Shown: in pieces, positions 1 through 8,216 of the stretch | Numbering within the stretch: the first letter of the stretch is position 1 | Layout: each line of letters starts with the position of its first letter | Source: Acidimicrobiales bacterium | GTDB taxonomy: Bacteria; Actinomycetota; Acidimicrobiia; Acidimicrobiales; DASWMK01 | NCBI GenBank assembly: GCA_036399815.1 | Contig: DASWMK010000245.1 | Location: 1-35,721, forward strand | Direction: 5' to 3' | Length of the DNA stretch: 35,721 bases | Position numbers and translations under genes: made by a program | The notes under the pieces: generated by a model | The model's database searches: none | Seen by the model: only the letters and a program-made list of their open reading frames with translations | Told to the model about the DNA's origin: nothing

Positions 1-114
1 CAGGGCCTCGGCCACCGCCTCCCGGCCCTGTTCCGGGCCGCGCAGGGCGACGAGGGCCCGGCGCAGCCGGGGCTCGACGTCGGCGACGAAGCGCTCGAAC
101 CCCTCCCGGTCCAC
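1..114 (-). CDS. ECF-type RNA polymerase sigma factor (partial, N-terminus only)
   Basis: Only the first 38 codons are in the window; the gene runs off the left edge. The start is GTG at 114-112, preceded by a strong Shine-Dalgarno sequence (GGAGGAGG, complement of 122-129) with a 7-nt spacer. The visible protein contains [19 protein letters not shown] followed by [14 protein letters not shown]. This resembles the N-terminal region 2 helix of actinobacterial ECF sigma factors, which recruit RNA polymerase to alternative promoters. It is divergent from ctaB with about 117 bp between the starts. The family call rests on a short stretch, and the regulon cannot be inferred. The absence of any stop codon and the good ribosome site make a real gene likely. 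Confidence 0.6.
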   Translation of the reverse strand, partial: MDREGFERFVADVEPRLRRALVALRGPEQGREAVAEAL

Positions 115-190
115 CCCGCCGCCTCCTCCGCCGGTCGTCACACCCTTCGAGAGCGCGGACGGTGCCGTCCGCGCCACACCGTCCCGCGAC

Positions 191-221
191 TTTGTCCGCC
201 GACGGCGGCCGGACGTAGGCT
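191..221 (+). promoter_or_regulatory. Putative ctaB promoter, leaderless type
   Basis: A -35-like TTGTCC (192-197) and a -10-like TAGGCT (216-221) are separated by 18 bp. The ctaB ATG at 232 lies 10 nt beyond the -10, with no Shine-Dalgarno sequence, so the mRNA probably starts at or next to the start codon. The block 191-208 recurs with 16 of 18 identities at 4346-4363, ahead of ctaC. Confidence 0.5.
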
Positions 222-231
222 CGCCGCCGAC

Positions 232-1155
232 ATGCACCCGACCGTGCCGGTCGCCGCGTCCCCTGCCGCCCCGACCACCGCCGCGCGCCTGCGGCACCGG
301 CTGGGCGCGTACGTGGCGCTCACCAAGCCCCGCATCATCGAGCTGCTCCTCGTCACCACCGTGCCCGCCATGGTCGTCGCCCAGCGGGGGCTGCCCCCGG
401 CCGGGCTCGTCCTCGTGACGATGGCCGGCGGGGCGCTCGCCGCCGGCGGCGCCAACGCCTTCAACATGGTCGTCGACCGGGACATCGACCGGCTGATGCA
501 CCGCACGAGGAACCGCCCGCTCGTCACCGGCGCCGTCCGGCCCCGGGACGCGCTCGTGTTCGCCCTCGGCCTCGAGGTCGCCGCCTTCCTCCTGCTGTGG
601 ACCGAGGCGAACCTGCTCGCGGCCGTGCTCGCGGTGTCGGCCTGCTGCTTCTACGTGTTCGTCTACACGCTGTGGCTGAAGCGGTCGTCGCCGAGCAACA
701 TCGTCATCGGCGGGGCGGCCGGCGCCGTCCCCGTGCTCGTCGGCTGGGCGGCGGTCACCGGCTCGCTCGGGTGGGCGCCCGTCGCGCTGTTCGCGGTGAT
801 CTTCGTGTGGACCCCGCCCCACTTCTGGGCCCTCGCCATCAAGTACCGGGAGGACTACGCCGTCGCCTCGGTCCCGATGCTGCCGTCGGTCGCCAGCCTG
901 CACACGACGGCCCGCCGGATCCTCGGCTACACGGTCGCCCTCTGGGCGCTGACCCTCGTGACCGCCCCGGTGGCCGACCTCGGGGGCCTCTACGTGGCCG
1001 CCGCCCTCGTGCTCGGCGGCGTGTTCACGGCGATGGCCATGGCCCTCACGAGGGACCCGGAGCCCGAGCTGGCCATGCGCCTGTTCGGGTGGTCCATCAC
1101 CTATGTGACCCTGCTGTTCGGCGCCATGGCCGTCGACCAGCTGCTCCGCGGGTGA
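232..1155 (+). CDS. ctaB: Protoheme IX farnesyltransferase (heme o synthase)
   Basis: This integral membrane prenyltransferase transfers a farnesyl group to heme b to make heme o, the precursor of the heme a used by the oxidase encoded downstream. The 307-residue protein has the family signature N78-x3-D82-x3-D86 ([12 protein letters not shown]) for binding Mg-diphosphate. It also has the conserved segment [20 protein letters not shown] and many hydrophobic helices, as in the UbiA superfamily. The length is normal for CtaB/CyoE. The ATG at 232 is chosen because it sits 10 nt downstream of a -10-like hexamer and immediately precedes the conserved region; no Shine-Dalgarno sequence is present. 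Location at the head of an oxidase cluster fits the role. Family assignment is certain; only the exact start is inferred. Confidence 0.95.
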   Translation: MHPTVPVAASPAAPTTAARLRHRLGAYVALTKPRIIELLLVTTVPAMVVAQRGLPPAGLVLVTMAGGALAAGGANAFNMVVDRDIDRLMHRTRNRPLVTGAVRPRDALVFALGLEVAAFLLLWTEANLLAAVLAVSACCFYVFVYTLWLKRSSPSNIVIGGAAGAVPVLVGWAAVTGSLGWAPVALFAVIFVWTPPHFWALAIKYREDYAVASVPMLPSVASLHTTARRILGYTVALWALTLVTAPVADLGGLYVAAALVLGGVFTAMAMALTRDPEPELAMRLFGWSITYVTLLFGAMAVDQLLRG

Positions 1156-1183
1156 GGTTTTCCTCGCTGTCGTACCCCGTGGG

Positions 1184-1189
1184 TAATGT
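1184..1189 (+). promoter_or_regulatory. Putative -10 element upstream of the subunit I-like gene
   Basis: TAATGT lies 12 nt before the ATG at 1202, in the 46-nt gap after ctaB. There is no Shine-Dalgarno sequence before that ATG, so transcription may begin close to the start codon. I see no convincing -35. Confidence 0.35.
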
Positions 1190-1201
1190 CCACCGGCGCC
1201 T

Positions 1202-2827
1202 ATGGCCCTGACCGACGCGAGACCCGCGGCCGGCCCCGGTGACGCCGGGGCGACGGCCATCCGGACCACCACCCGGCGCGACCTGCCCGGCCTCGCCGGG
1301 TGGTTGAGCACCGGTTCCTCCGCCCGCATCGGGAGCGCGTACGTCGTCACCTCGCTCCTGCTCGTCGTGGCGTCGGCCGTCGCCGGCGAGCTCGTCGGCA
1401 TCGAGCGGGGCGACACGGCGGACCTCCAGGTCCTCGGCCAGGACGTCGTGGCCCAGGTGGCGTCGTTCCACGCCGTCAGCGCCGTGTTCCTGTTCGTCCT
1501 GCCGCTGTTCGTCGGGATCGCCACCGCCGTCGTGCCCCTCCAGGTGGGGGCGACCACGGTCGCCTTCCCGCGGGCGGCCGCCGCCGCCTTCTGGGGGTGG
1601 CTGCTCGGCAGCGGCCTGCTCGTGGCCGGCTACCTCGCCAACGGCGGCCCGGGCGGGGGCGACACCAACGCCGTCGAGCTGTTCGTCCTCGCCCTCGGCA
1701 TGGTGACCGTGTCGCTGCTGCTCGGCGCCGTGTGCGTCGCCACCACGGTGCTCACGCTCCGCACGCCGGGGCTCTCCCTCGCCAGGGTGCCGATGTTCTC
1801 GTGGACGATGCTCGTGTCCGCCGTGCTCTGGCTGCTGGCGCTGCCGGTGTTCGTGGCCAACCTGGCCGTCACCTGGCTCGACCTCCACTACGGCCAGGCC
1901 TTCCTCGGCGGGCCGGCCGGCGTCGGGCGGCCGATCGCCTGGGCCTTCACCACGCCGACCGTCTGGCTCTACGCCGTCCCCGCCCTCGGGGTGGTCGGCG
2001 AGGTCGTCCCCGTCTTCTCGCGCTTCGCCCAGCGCCGGCGCAACGTCGCCATGGCGGCGATCGCCGTGGTCGGGGCCCTCGGGTTCGGCGCCTACGCCCA
2101 GCCGTTCTCCGCCGTCGACACGGCCGACCAGGTCGAGCTGTCCGAGCTGTCCTTCGTCCTGCTGCTGCCGCTCCTCGCGCTCGTCGGCGCGTGGGCCGAC
2201 ACGGCCCGCCGGGGCCGGCCCCGCCCGGCCGTGCCGCTCGTGCTCGGCGGTGCCGCCCTCCTGCTGCTGCTGGCCGGCGCGGCCGCCGACGCCCTCACTG
2301 CCATCGACGCCCTCGAGCTGCGGGGCACCACCTGGGAGTTCGGCACGCTCCACCTCGTCCTCATGGGCGGGGCCGGCCTGGCCGCCGTCGGGGCCCTGCA
2401 CTACTGGCTGCCGAAGCTGTGGGGCCGGCTGCTGTCGCCCGCGCTGGGCGCCGTCGAGGCGCTGCTCCTGCTGGTCGGCACCCTGCTCCTCGCCGCCGCC
2501 GACCTCGTGTCGGGCGCCCTCGACCAGCCGGCCGGCCAGGTCGTCGGCGAGGTGCGCGACGGCGTCGAGGCCCTGAACCTCGTGTCGGCGGCGGGCGGCG
2601 CGCTCGTCGTGCTGGCCGTCGCCGTGCTGCTCGTCGACGTGGCCGTCCGGGTCGGTCGCCGCCGGGGCCCGCTCGCCGGGGACGACCCGTGGGAGGGGCA
2701 CACCCTCGAGTGGGCGACCACGTCGCCGCCCCCGCCCGGCAACTTCGCCGACGTCCCCGAGGTCGGGTCGGCCACGCCGGTGCTCGACCGCCGTACTGCC
2801 GCCCCCGTCACCCCCGAGGTCGCCTGA
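1202..2827 (+). CDS. Heme-copper oxidase subunit I paralogue lacking the binuclear-centre ligands
   Basis: This 541-residue polytopic membrane protein aligns by eye with CtaD at 5563-7536. It shares the helix II region (FHAVSAVFLFVLPLFVG), the PLQVGA loop, VPVFSR after helix VI, and a C-terminal PWEGHTLEWATTSPPPPGNF like the DPWDARSLEWSIPSPPPEHNF of CtaD. The two histidines that bind low-spin heme are kept (H90 and H384). The CuB and heme a3 ligands are not: GHPEVY is replaced by TTPTVW (T251, T253, W255), the HH pair by Q300-P301, and the a3 histidine by T382. It therefore cannot reduce oxygen like a normal subunit I, but could still bind one bis-His heme. It overlaps the next gene by 1 nt (TGATG). 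Automated annotation will probably call it an oxidase subunit I. Its function is unknown to me; electron transfer, heme sensing or assembly are possible. Confidence 0.85.
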   Translation: MALTDARPAAGPGDAGATAIRTTTRRDLPGLAGWLSTGSSARIGSAYVVTSLLLVVASAVAGELVGIERGDTADLQVLGQDVVAQVASFHAVSAVFLFVLPLFVGIATAVVPLQVGATTVAFPRAAAAAFWGWLLGSGLLVAGYLANGGPGGGDTNAVELFVLALGMVTVSLLLGAVCVATTVLTLRTPGLSLARVPMFSWTMLVSAVLWLLALPVFVANLAVTWLDLHYGQAFLGGPAGVGRPIAWAFTTPTVWLYAVPALGVVGEVVPVFSRFAQRRRNVAMAAIAVVGALGFGAYAQPFSAVDTADQVELSELSFVLLLPLLALVGAWADTARRGRPRPAVPLVLGGAALLLLLAGAAADALTAIDALELRGTTWEFGTLHLVLMGGAGLAAVGALHYWLPKLWGRLLSPALGAVEALLLLVGTLLLAAADLVSGALDQPAGQVVGEVRDGVEALNLVSAAGGALVVLAVAVLLVDVAVRVGRRRGPLAGDDPWEGHTLEWATTSPPPPGNFADVPEVGSATPVLDRRTAAPVTPEVA

Positions 2828-3411
2828 TGGCGCTCGCCCTGCCCCCCGCGCCCGCGCCGGCCCGGCCCCGGGTGCTGATGACCGCGACCGCGCTCGCCAT
2901 CGTCGGCTGCGGCGCCCTGTTCGCCGGCCTGCTCGGCCTGTACCTCGCCTATCGGTCGGCGGCCGGCGGCACCACGGCGGACTGGCTGCCCGACGGCGTG
3001 GCCGTGCCCCTCACGCCGGGCAACGTCGGCGCGTCCACCCTGGTCATGTCCTCGGTGGTCGTCCAGTGGGCCGTGTACGCCATCGGCAACCGCGACCGGA
3101 TCAACGCCTACGTCGCCCTCGGGCTCACGCTCCTGCTGGGCGCGGCGTTCGTGGTCGGCACCTCGTTCCTCTACACCCAGATCGGCGCCAGCGTCCGCAC
3201 CACCTACGGCGTGCTGCTGTACGCGGTGTCGGGCGCCCACCTCGCCCTCGTGGCCGGGGCCATGGCGTTCGTGGCGCTCATGACCTTCCGGGTGCTCGGC
3301 GGCCAGTTCTCGGGGAAGGACCGTGAGGGCGTGGCCGCCGCCGCCATGTTCTGGCACTTCATGGTCGCCGTCGGCCTGGCCACCTGGTACACGCTCTACA
3401 TCCTCAAGTAG
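2827..3411 (+). CDS. Cytochrome c oxidase subunit III-like membrane protein
   Basis: This 194-residue protein has about five hydrophobic segments and the subunit III ending (WHFMVAVGLATWYTLYI), which corresponds to YWHFVDVVWIVIFTLVYLI in CtaE at 7529-8209. It belongs to the COX3 family, whose members pack against subunit I and are not catalytic. The ATG overlaps the stop of the subunit I paralogue by one base, so the two are translationally coupled and probably form a complex. It lacks the glutamate-rich VYEF segment seen in CtaE, so it looks like a divergent copy that co-evolved with the altered subunit I. Family assignment is good; the partner is inferred from gene order. Confidence 0.75.
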   Translation: MALALPPAPAPARPRVLMTATALAIVGCGALFAGLLGLYLAYRSAAGGTTADWLPDGVAVPLTPGNVGASTLVMSSVVVQWAVYAIGNRDRINAYVALGLTLLLGAAFVVGTSFLYTQIGASVRTTYGVLLYAVSGAHLALVAGAMAFVALMTFRVLGGQFSGKDREGVAAAAMFWHFMVAVGLATWYTLYILK

Positions 3412-3417
3412 GCGCGG

Positions 3418-4338
3418 ATGCTCACCACCGGTACCAAGCTCCTGTTCGGGTTGGCGATGGCGGCGCTGGTCGCCGCCTGGGTGTACGGCCTCTCCACCGG
3501 CGGCGACCCCGTCGGCGTGCTGTCGGCCGGCATCAAGGGCGGGGTCGGGGAGCGGCTCGGCTACACGATCCTCGGGTCGGTGGCCCTCCTCGCCGGCTTC
3601 CTCGGCTGCGTGGTCGCCGCCTTCCGCGACGCCGACCCCGAGGCCCAGGCCGCGGTCGTCGGCGTCGAGGTGCCCCCGGCCACCCCGCCGGCCGGCGCGT
3701 CGGCCTGGCCGGTCGTCGGCGCCTTCGGCGTGCTGCTCGCCGCCATCGGCCTGGTGGTCGGCGCCCCGCTGTTCCTCGCCGGCGTCGGCGTGGTGGCCAT
3801 CACCCTGATCGAGTGGATGGTCCAGGCCTGGGCCGACCGGGCGACCGGCGACCCGGAGGTCAACCGCACCCTCCGCAACCGGGTGATGATGCCGATCGAG
3901 ATCCCGGCCATCGCCGTGCTCGCCATCGGCGCGCTGGTGCTCGGCGTGTCGCGGGTGTTCATCGCCCTCTCGGCCGTCGGCGCCACCGTCGCCGCCATCG
4001 CCGTCGCCTCGATGATCCTGCTCGTCGCCTCCCTGCTCGCCGTCCGCCCCCGCGTGGGCGCCAACCTGGTCGCCGCCCTGGCCGTGGTGGGCGGGCTGGC
4101 CGTGGCCGTCGGCGGCATCGTCGGGGCGGCCGTCGGGCCGCACGAGGTCGACCACCACGAGGGCGAGGTCACCGACGACGGCGGGGCCGGCGAGGTCCAG
4201 CCCGAGGACGAGGGCACCGGCGGCGACCGCACCGACGCCGACGAGAGCGACCACCAGGGCGACGAGCCCCAGGGCTCGGGCGAGGAGGACGAGGGCGGGC
4301 TCGGCGTGCCGTCCGGCACCGTGGTGGTCCTCCACTGA
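3418..4338 (+). CDS. Multi-pass membrane protein with acidic, His-containing C-terminal tail (function unknown)
   Basis: A 306-residue protein that I do not recognise as a named family. Roughly seven hydrophobic segments are spread over residues 1-245, with a conserved-looking stretch LIEWMVQAWADRATGDPEVN near residue 130. The last 65 or so residues are very rich in Asp, Glu and Gly and contain PHEVDHHEGEV and a later DHQ, a composition that could bind metal ions, though this is inference. The ATG at 3418 lies 6 nt after the subunit III-like stop, so it is in the same transcription unit as the degenerate oxidase pair. It sits directly before ctaC, in the place where accessory or assembly proteins of the oxidase might be expected. 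The long open frame, codon bias and tight spacing support a real gene. Confidence 0.65.
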   Translation: MLTTGTKLLFGLAMAALVAAWVYGLSTGGDPVGVLSAGIKGGVGERLGYTILGSVALLAGFLGCVVAAFRDADPEAQAAVVGVEVPPATPPAGASAWPVVGAFGVLLAAIGLVVGAPLFLAGVGVVAITLIEWMVQAWADRATGDPEVNRTLRNRVMMPIEIPAIAVLAIGALVLGVSRVFIALSAVGATVAAIAVASMILLVASLLAVRPRVGANLVAALAVVGGLAVAVGGIVGAAVGPHEVDHHEGEVTDDGGAGEVQPEDEGTGGDRTDADESDHQGDEPQGSGEEDEGGLGVPSGTVVVLH

Positions 4339-4345
4339 GCCCGGT

Positions 4346-4363
4346 TTTGTCGACCGACGGCGG
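4346..4363 (+). promoter_or_regulatory. Motif shared with the ctaB promoter, upstream of ctaC
   Basis: TTTGTCGACCGACGGCGG matches the block at 191-208 ahead of ctaB at 16 of 18 positions. It contains a TTGTCG that could serve as a -35, with CATGGT at 4371-4376 as a weak -10 at 18-bp spacing. It may be a promoter or a regulator site common to oxidase genes; nothing beyond the sequence identity supports this. Confidence 0.35.
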
Positions 4364-4421
4364 CATGGGCCATGGTGGGCCCGTGGCCGCCCGGCAGGAG
4401 GAACAGGAGGAAGGAGCGCCG

Positions 4422-5558
4422 ATGCGCCGGCCTGGTCGGGCCCGCACCGTCCTCGTCGTCGCCGTCCTCGCGCTCGTGGTGCTCCTCGCCGCGTGCGGCA
4501 GCGACGAGCACCCCCTCGACACGCTGAACCCGAAGGGGCCCGAGGCCCGCTCGATCGACCGGCTCCTCGACCCCGTGCTGCTCGTCGCCGGCGTCGTGTT
4601 CGTGTTCGTCGAGGCCGGGGTGCTCTACCTCGCCTTCCGCTTCCGGCGCCGCCCGGACGACGACGACTCGGTCGTCCCCGACCAGATCCACGGCCACACC
4701 CGCCTGGAGATCGGCTGGACGGTCCTCCCGGCGCTGATCCTCGCCGGCGTCGCCGTCGGCACCATCGCCACCCTGTTCCGCCTGTCCGACGAGCCCGAAG
4801 GGGCCATGGAGGTCAAGGTCTACGGCCAGCAGTGGTGGTGGGCCTACCAGTACGACACGACCGGCGACGGCGTGAGCGACATCATCACGGCCAACGAGCT
4901 CGTCATCCCGGCCGGCCAGCCGGTCAACCTCCGGATCACGGCCCGCGACGTCATCCACTCGTTCTGGGCGCCGGCGCTGAACGGCAAGCGCGACGCCGTG
5001 CCCGGCCGCGAGCACCCGCTCACGATCGAGGCCGACGAGCCCGGCATCTACGCCGGCCAGTGCGGCGAGTACTGCGGCCTCTCCCACTCGCTGATGCGGC
5101 TGCGGGTGGTCGCCCTCGCCCCCGACGACTTCGACGCCTGGGTCGAGGGCCAGCTGGCCGACGCCGCCGAGCCGGGCGACGCCGACGCACAGGCCGGGCT
5201 CGAGGTGTTCCAGCAGCTGTGCATCCAGTGCCACCAGATCAACGGCGTCAACGAGGTGCCCCTCGGCGAGGCCCAGCAGGTCGCCGGCGTGGCGCCCAAC
5301 CTCACCCACCTCATGAGCCGCACGGTGTTCGCCGGCGGCGTCTTCACCCTGCGCGACGTCAGTTTGCAGCACGGTGAGGGCTTCACCCTGGAGGACTACC
5401 AGGGCGGGAACTTCGACCGGGCGGCCCTCGAGGCCTGGCTCCGGGACCCGCCGGGGCGCAAGCCGATGTACCCGGAGGGCAACCGGGGGATGCCGAACCT
5501 CGGGCTGACCGAGCAGCAGATCGACCAGCTCGTCGCCTACCTGCAGACGCTGGAGTAG
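4422..5558 (+). CDS. ctaC: Cytochrome c oxidase subunit II with fused cytochrome c domain (caa3-type)
   Basis: This subunit carries the CuA centre that accepts electrons and passes them to subunit I. The start is ATG at 4422, chosen for the strong Shine-Dalgarno sequence (AGGAGGAAGGAG, about 4406-4416) and because it opens a lipoprotein signal peptide ending LLAAC. Two transmembrane helices follow. The CuA ligands are H179 and the C214GEYC218GLSH222SLM225 motif. A C-terminal cytochrome c domain has C267-I-Q-C270-H271, with M357 (GMPNLGL) as the likely sixth ligand and M349 as an alternative. The fusion means the enzyme carries its own tethered cytochrome c. The protein is 378 residues long. 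It sits 4 nt before ctaD in the same operon. The family call is secure. Confidence 0.96.
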   Translation: MRRPGRARTVLVVAVLALVVLLAACGSDEHPLDTLNPKGPEARSIDRLLDPVLLVAGVVFVFVEAGVLYLAFRFRRRPDDDDSVVPDQIHGHTRLEIGWTVLPALILAGVAVGTIATLFRLSDEPEGAMEVKVYGQQWWWAYQYDTTGDGVSDIITANELVIPAGQPVNLRITARDVIHSFWAPALNGKRDAVPGREHPLTIEADEPGIYAGQCGEYCGLSHSLMRLRVVALAPDDFDAWVEGQLADAAEPGDADAQAGLEVFQQLCIQCHQINGVNEVPLGEAQQVAGVAPNLTHLMSRTVFAGGVFTLRDVSLQHGEGFTLEDYQGGNFDRAALEAWLRDPPGRKPMYPEGNRGMPNLGLTEQQIDQLVAYLQTLE

Positions 5559-5562
5559 CCGA

Positions 5563-7536
5563 ATGGCCATCGTCGAACAACCGCGCATCGAGCTCGAGGC
5601 GGCGCCCGAGGACCGCGTCGGCTACCAGCCGCTCGGCGTGTTCGCCCGGCCGCGGCCGAAGACCGGCTGGCGCAGCTGGGTGACGACCGTCGACCACAAG
5701 AAGATCGGCATCATGTACGGGGTCGCCGCCTTCTTCTTCTTCCTGGTCGGCGGCATCGAGGCCCTGCTGATCCGCCTCCAGATGGCCGTGCCCGACGGCC
5801 GCATCCTCTCGGCCGACCTCTACAACGAGGTCTTCACCATGCACGGCGTCACCATGATCTTCCTCGTGGTCATGCCGCTCGCCGCCGCGTTCGCCAACTT
5901 CCTCGTGCCGCTCCAGATCGGCGCCCGCGACGTCGCCTTCCCCCGCCTGAACGCGTTCGGGTTCTGGTGCTTCCTGTTCGGCGGCCTGTTCTTCACCGCG
6001 TCGAGCTGGCTCATGGGCGGCGGGCCGGACGGCGGGTGGTTCGCCTACGCGCCGAACACGACGGTGATCTTCTCGCCGTCGCACGGCATGGACTTCTACG
6101 CGCTCGGCCTCCAGATCACCGGCATCGCCTCCCTGACGAGCGCCATCAACCTGATCGTCACCTGCCTCAACATGCGGGCGCCGGGCATGACGCTCATGAA
6201 GATGCCGGTGTTCACCTGGATGGCGCTCGTGACCCAGGTGCTGCTGCTGTTCGCCATCCCGGTCATCACGGTGGCCCTGTTCCTGCTCATGTTCGACCGG
6301 CTGTTCGACACGAACTTCTTCAACGTGGAGGCCGGCGCCGACCCGCTGCTCTGGCAGCACCTGTTCTGGATCTTCGGGCACCCGGAGGTCTACATCCTGA
6401 TCCTCCCGGCCTTCGGCATCGTGTCCGAGGTGATCCCGGTGTTCTCCCGCAAGCCCATCTTCGGCTACCCGTTCATGGTCTTCTCCGGGATCGCCATCGG
6501 CTTCATGGGCTGGGGGGTCTGGGCCCACCACATGTTCGCCTCCGGCATCGGCCCGATCTCGGTGGCCGCCTTCTCGCTGTCGACGATGTTCATCGCCGTG
6601 CCGACGGGCGTGAAGATCCTCAACTGGATGGCCACGATGTACGGCGGCCGCCTGCGGTTCACCACGCCCATGCTGTTCGCCGTCGGCCTCGTCGCCATGT
6701 TCACGATCGGCGGCCTGTCCGGCGTCACCCACGCGGTCGCACCCGCCGACACCCAGCAGACCGACACCTACTACATCGTCGCCCACTTCCACTACGTGCT
6801 GTTCGGCGGCGCCCTGTTCGGCCTGTTCGCCGGCATGTACTTCTGGTGGCCCAAGGCGTTCGGCTACCGCCTGTCGGAGAAGCTCGGCAAGGTCCACTTC
6901 TGGGTGTTCCTCGTCGGGTTCAACATGACGTTCGGGCCCATGCACATCCTCGGGCTCCAGGGCATGCTCCGCCGCCAGTCGACCTATCCGGACGGCTACG
7001 GCTTCAACTTCTGGAACATGGTGTCGACCATCGGGGCGTTCACGATCGCCTTCGGCGTCCTCGTGTTCCTCACCAACGTGTTCACCAGCCGCCGCAAGGC
7101 CCACGCCGGGCTGGCGCCGGCCCCTGGGCCGGACCCGTGGGACGCCAGGAGCCTCGAGTGGTCGATCCCGTCGCCGCCGCCCGAGCACAACTTCGACGAG
7201 CTGCCGGTCGTCGAGCACTTCGACCCCTGGTGGGACCAGAAGTACCGCGCCGACGAGACCGGCCGGGTCCGCCGCGTGCCCGACGCCGACGCCCTGGCCC
7301 AGACGGGCACGGCCACCGGCGTGCACCTGCCGTCGCCGTCGTACTGGCCGATCGTGCTGGCCTTCGGCCTCCCCCTCATCGCCTGGGGGCTCATCTTCAA
7401 CCTGTGGCTGGTCATCCCCGGGGTGGTGGCGGTGATCTCCGCCCTCTACGGATGGGGCCTGGAGCCGTCGGTCGACGAGGAGGGCCACGAGTCCGAGCCC
7501 GGCCACCCGCACGAGGAGGCCGTCCCCGTTGGCTGA
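5563..7536 (+). CDS. ctaD: Cytochrome c oxidase subunit I (catalytic)
   Basis: This is the catalytic subunit that reduces O2 to water and pumps protons. All metal ligands are present: H94 and H410 for low-spin heme a, H408 for heme a3, and H273, H322 and H323 for CuB. The cross-linking tyrosine Y277 is in GHPEVY, and the K-channel lysine in VPTGVKILNW. At 657 residues it is longer than the minimal subunit I, with a C-terminal extension carrying two or three extra hydrophobic helices after the DPWDARSLEW linker, as in many actinobacteria. The ATG lies 4 nt after the ctaC stop. The 3' end overlaps ctaE by 8 nt. It is the functional counterpart of the degenerate copy at 1202-2827. Confidence 0.97.
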   Translation: MAIVEQPRIELEAAPEDRVGYQPLGVFARPRPKTGWRSWVTTVDHKKIGIMYGVAAFFFFLVGGIEALLIRLQMAVPDGRILSADLYNEVFTMHGVTMIFLVVMPLAAAFANFLVPLQIGARDVAFPRLNAFGFWCFLFGGLFFTASSWLMGGGPDGGWFAYAPNTTVIFSPSHGMDFYALGLQITGIASLTSAINLIVTCLNMRAPGMTLMKMPVFTWMALVTQVLLLFAIPVITVALFLLMFDRLFDTNFFNVEAGADPLLWQHLFWIFGHPEVYILILPAFGIVSEVIPVFSRKPIFGYPFMVFSGIAIGFMGWGVWAHHMFASGIGPISVAAFSLSTMFIAVPTGVKILNWMATMYGGRLRFTTPMLFAVGLVAMFTIGGLSGVTHAVAPADTQQTDTYYIVAHFHYVLFGGALFGLFAGMYFWWPKAFGYRLSEKLGKVHFWVFLVGFNMTFGPMHILGLQGMLRRQSTYPDGYGFNFWNMVSTIGAFTIAFGVLVFLTNVFTSRRKAHAGLAPAPGPDPWDARSLEWSIPSPPPEHNFDELPVVEHFDPWWDQKYRADETGRVRRVPDADALAQTGTATGVHLPSPSYWPIVLAFGLPLIAWGLIFNLWLVIPGVVAVISALYGWGLEPSVDEEGHESEPGHPHEEAVPVG

Positions 7537-8209
7537 CACGACCGTGACCGGCGCGCCGGCGACGCCGGCCGAGGCGACGGCCGAGGGGGTCGGGACGATG
7601 GCCGTCCCCGGCGTCCACGGCGAGAGCGTCGGCCACCACCACACGAGCACCGGGCTCTCCAACGAGAAGCTCGGCATGTGGATGTTCCTCGGGTCCGAGT
7701 GCCTGCTGTTCGGCGGGCTGATCTCGACCTACCTGCTGTACCGGAACCGGATCCAGCCCGGCCAGGGGCCCGGCCCCCGGGACGTGTTCGACATCCCGTT
7801 CACGTCGGTGAGCTCGTTCGTCCTGCTGATGAGCTCGCTGACGATGGTGCTGGCCCTGGCGGCCATCCAGCGGGGCGACCACCGGCGCACCCGCACCTGG
7901 CTGCTGACGACGGCGCTGCTCGGCGCCACGTTCATCTCCGGCCAGGTCTACGAGTTCACGACCTTCGTCCGCGAGGGCCTCGGGTTCACGACCAACATCT
8001 TCGGCTCGGCGTTCTTCACGCTCACCGGGTTCCACGGCGTGCACGTCACGGTCGGGATCATCATGCTGATGTCCCTGTTCACGATGTCCATGCGGGGCCG
8101 GCTGCCCCAGGAGCGGGCCGAGACCGTCGAGATCGTCGGCCTCTACTGGCACTTCGTCGACGTCGTGTGGATCGTGATCTTCACCCTCGTCTACCTGATC
8201 CCCACGTGA
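7529..8209 (+). CDS. ctaE: Cytochrome c oxidase subunit III
   Basis: A 226-residue COX3-family protein with about five transmembrane helices. Family hallmarks are QVYEFTTFVREGLGF, the FFTLTGFHGVHVTVGI helix and the C-terminal YWHFVDVVWIVIFTLVYLI. Subunit III stabilises subunit I and supports proton uptake. The start is the unusual codon TTG at 7529, chosen because GAGGAGG at 7513-7519 stands 9 nt before it and the reading frame gives a sensible ADTTVTGAP N-terminus. A GTG at 7543 is a weaker alternative. The gene overlaps ctaD by 8 nt, so the two are probably translated together. Confidence 0.93.
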   Translation: MADTTVTGAPATPAEATAEGVGTMAVPGVHGESVGHHHTSTGLSNEKLGMWMFLGSECLLFGGLISTYLLYRNRIQPGQGPGPRDVFDIPFTSVSSFVLLMSSLTMVLALAAIQRGDHRRTRTWLLTTALLGATFISGQVYEFTTFVREGLGFTTNIFGSAFFTLTGFHGVHVTVGIIMLMSLFTMSMRGRLPQERAETVEIVGLYWHFVDVVWIVIFTLVYLIPT

Positions 8210-8216
8210 GCCGGGC

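Noticed and set aside
1202-2827. Annotating this gene as a functional cbb3- or aa3-type oxidase subunit I
   Set aside because: The CuB ligands and the high-spin heme ligand are absent in the aligned helices, so oxygen reduction by the standard mechanism is not possible.
3561-5588. Very long minus-strand open frame across the oxidase genes, and similar ones at 2401-4335 and 5383-7677
   Set aside because: These are opposite-strand shadows typical of GC-rich genes. They are rich in Arg, Asp, Gly, Glu and His without recognisable domains, and the other strand holds clear oxidase genes.
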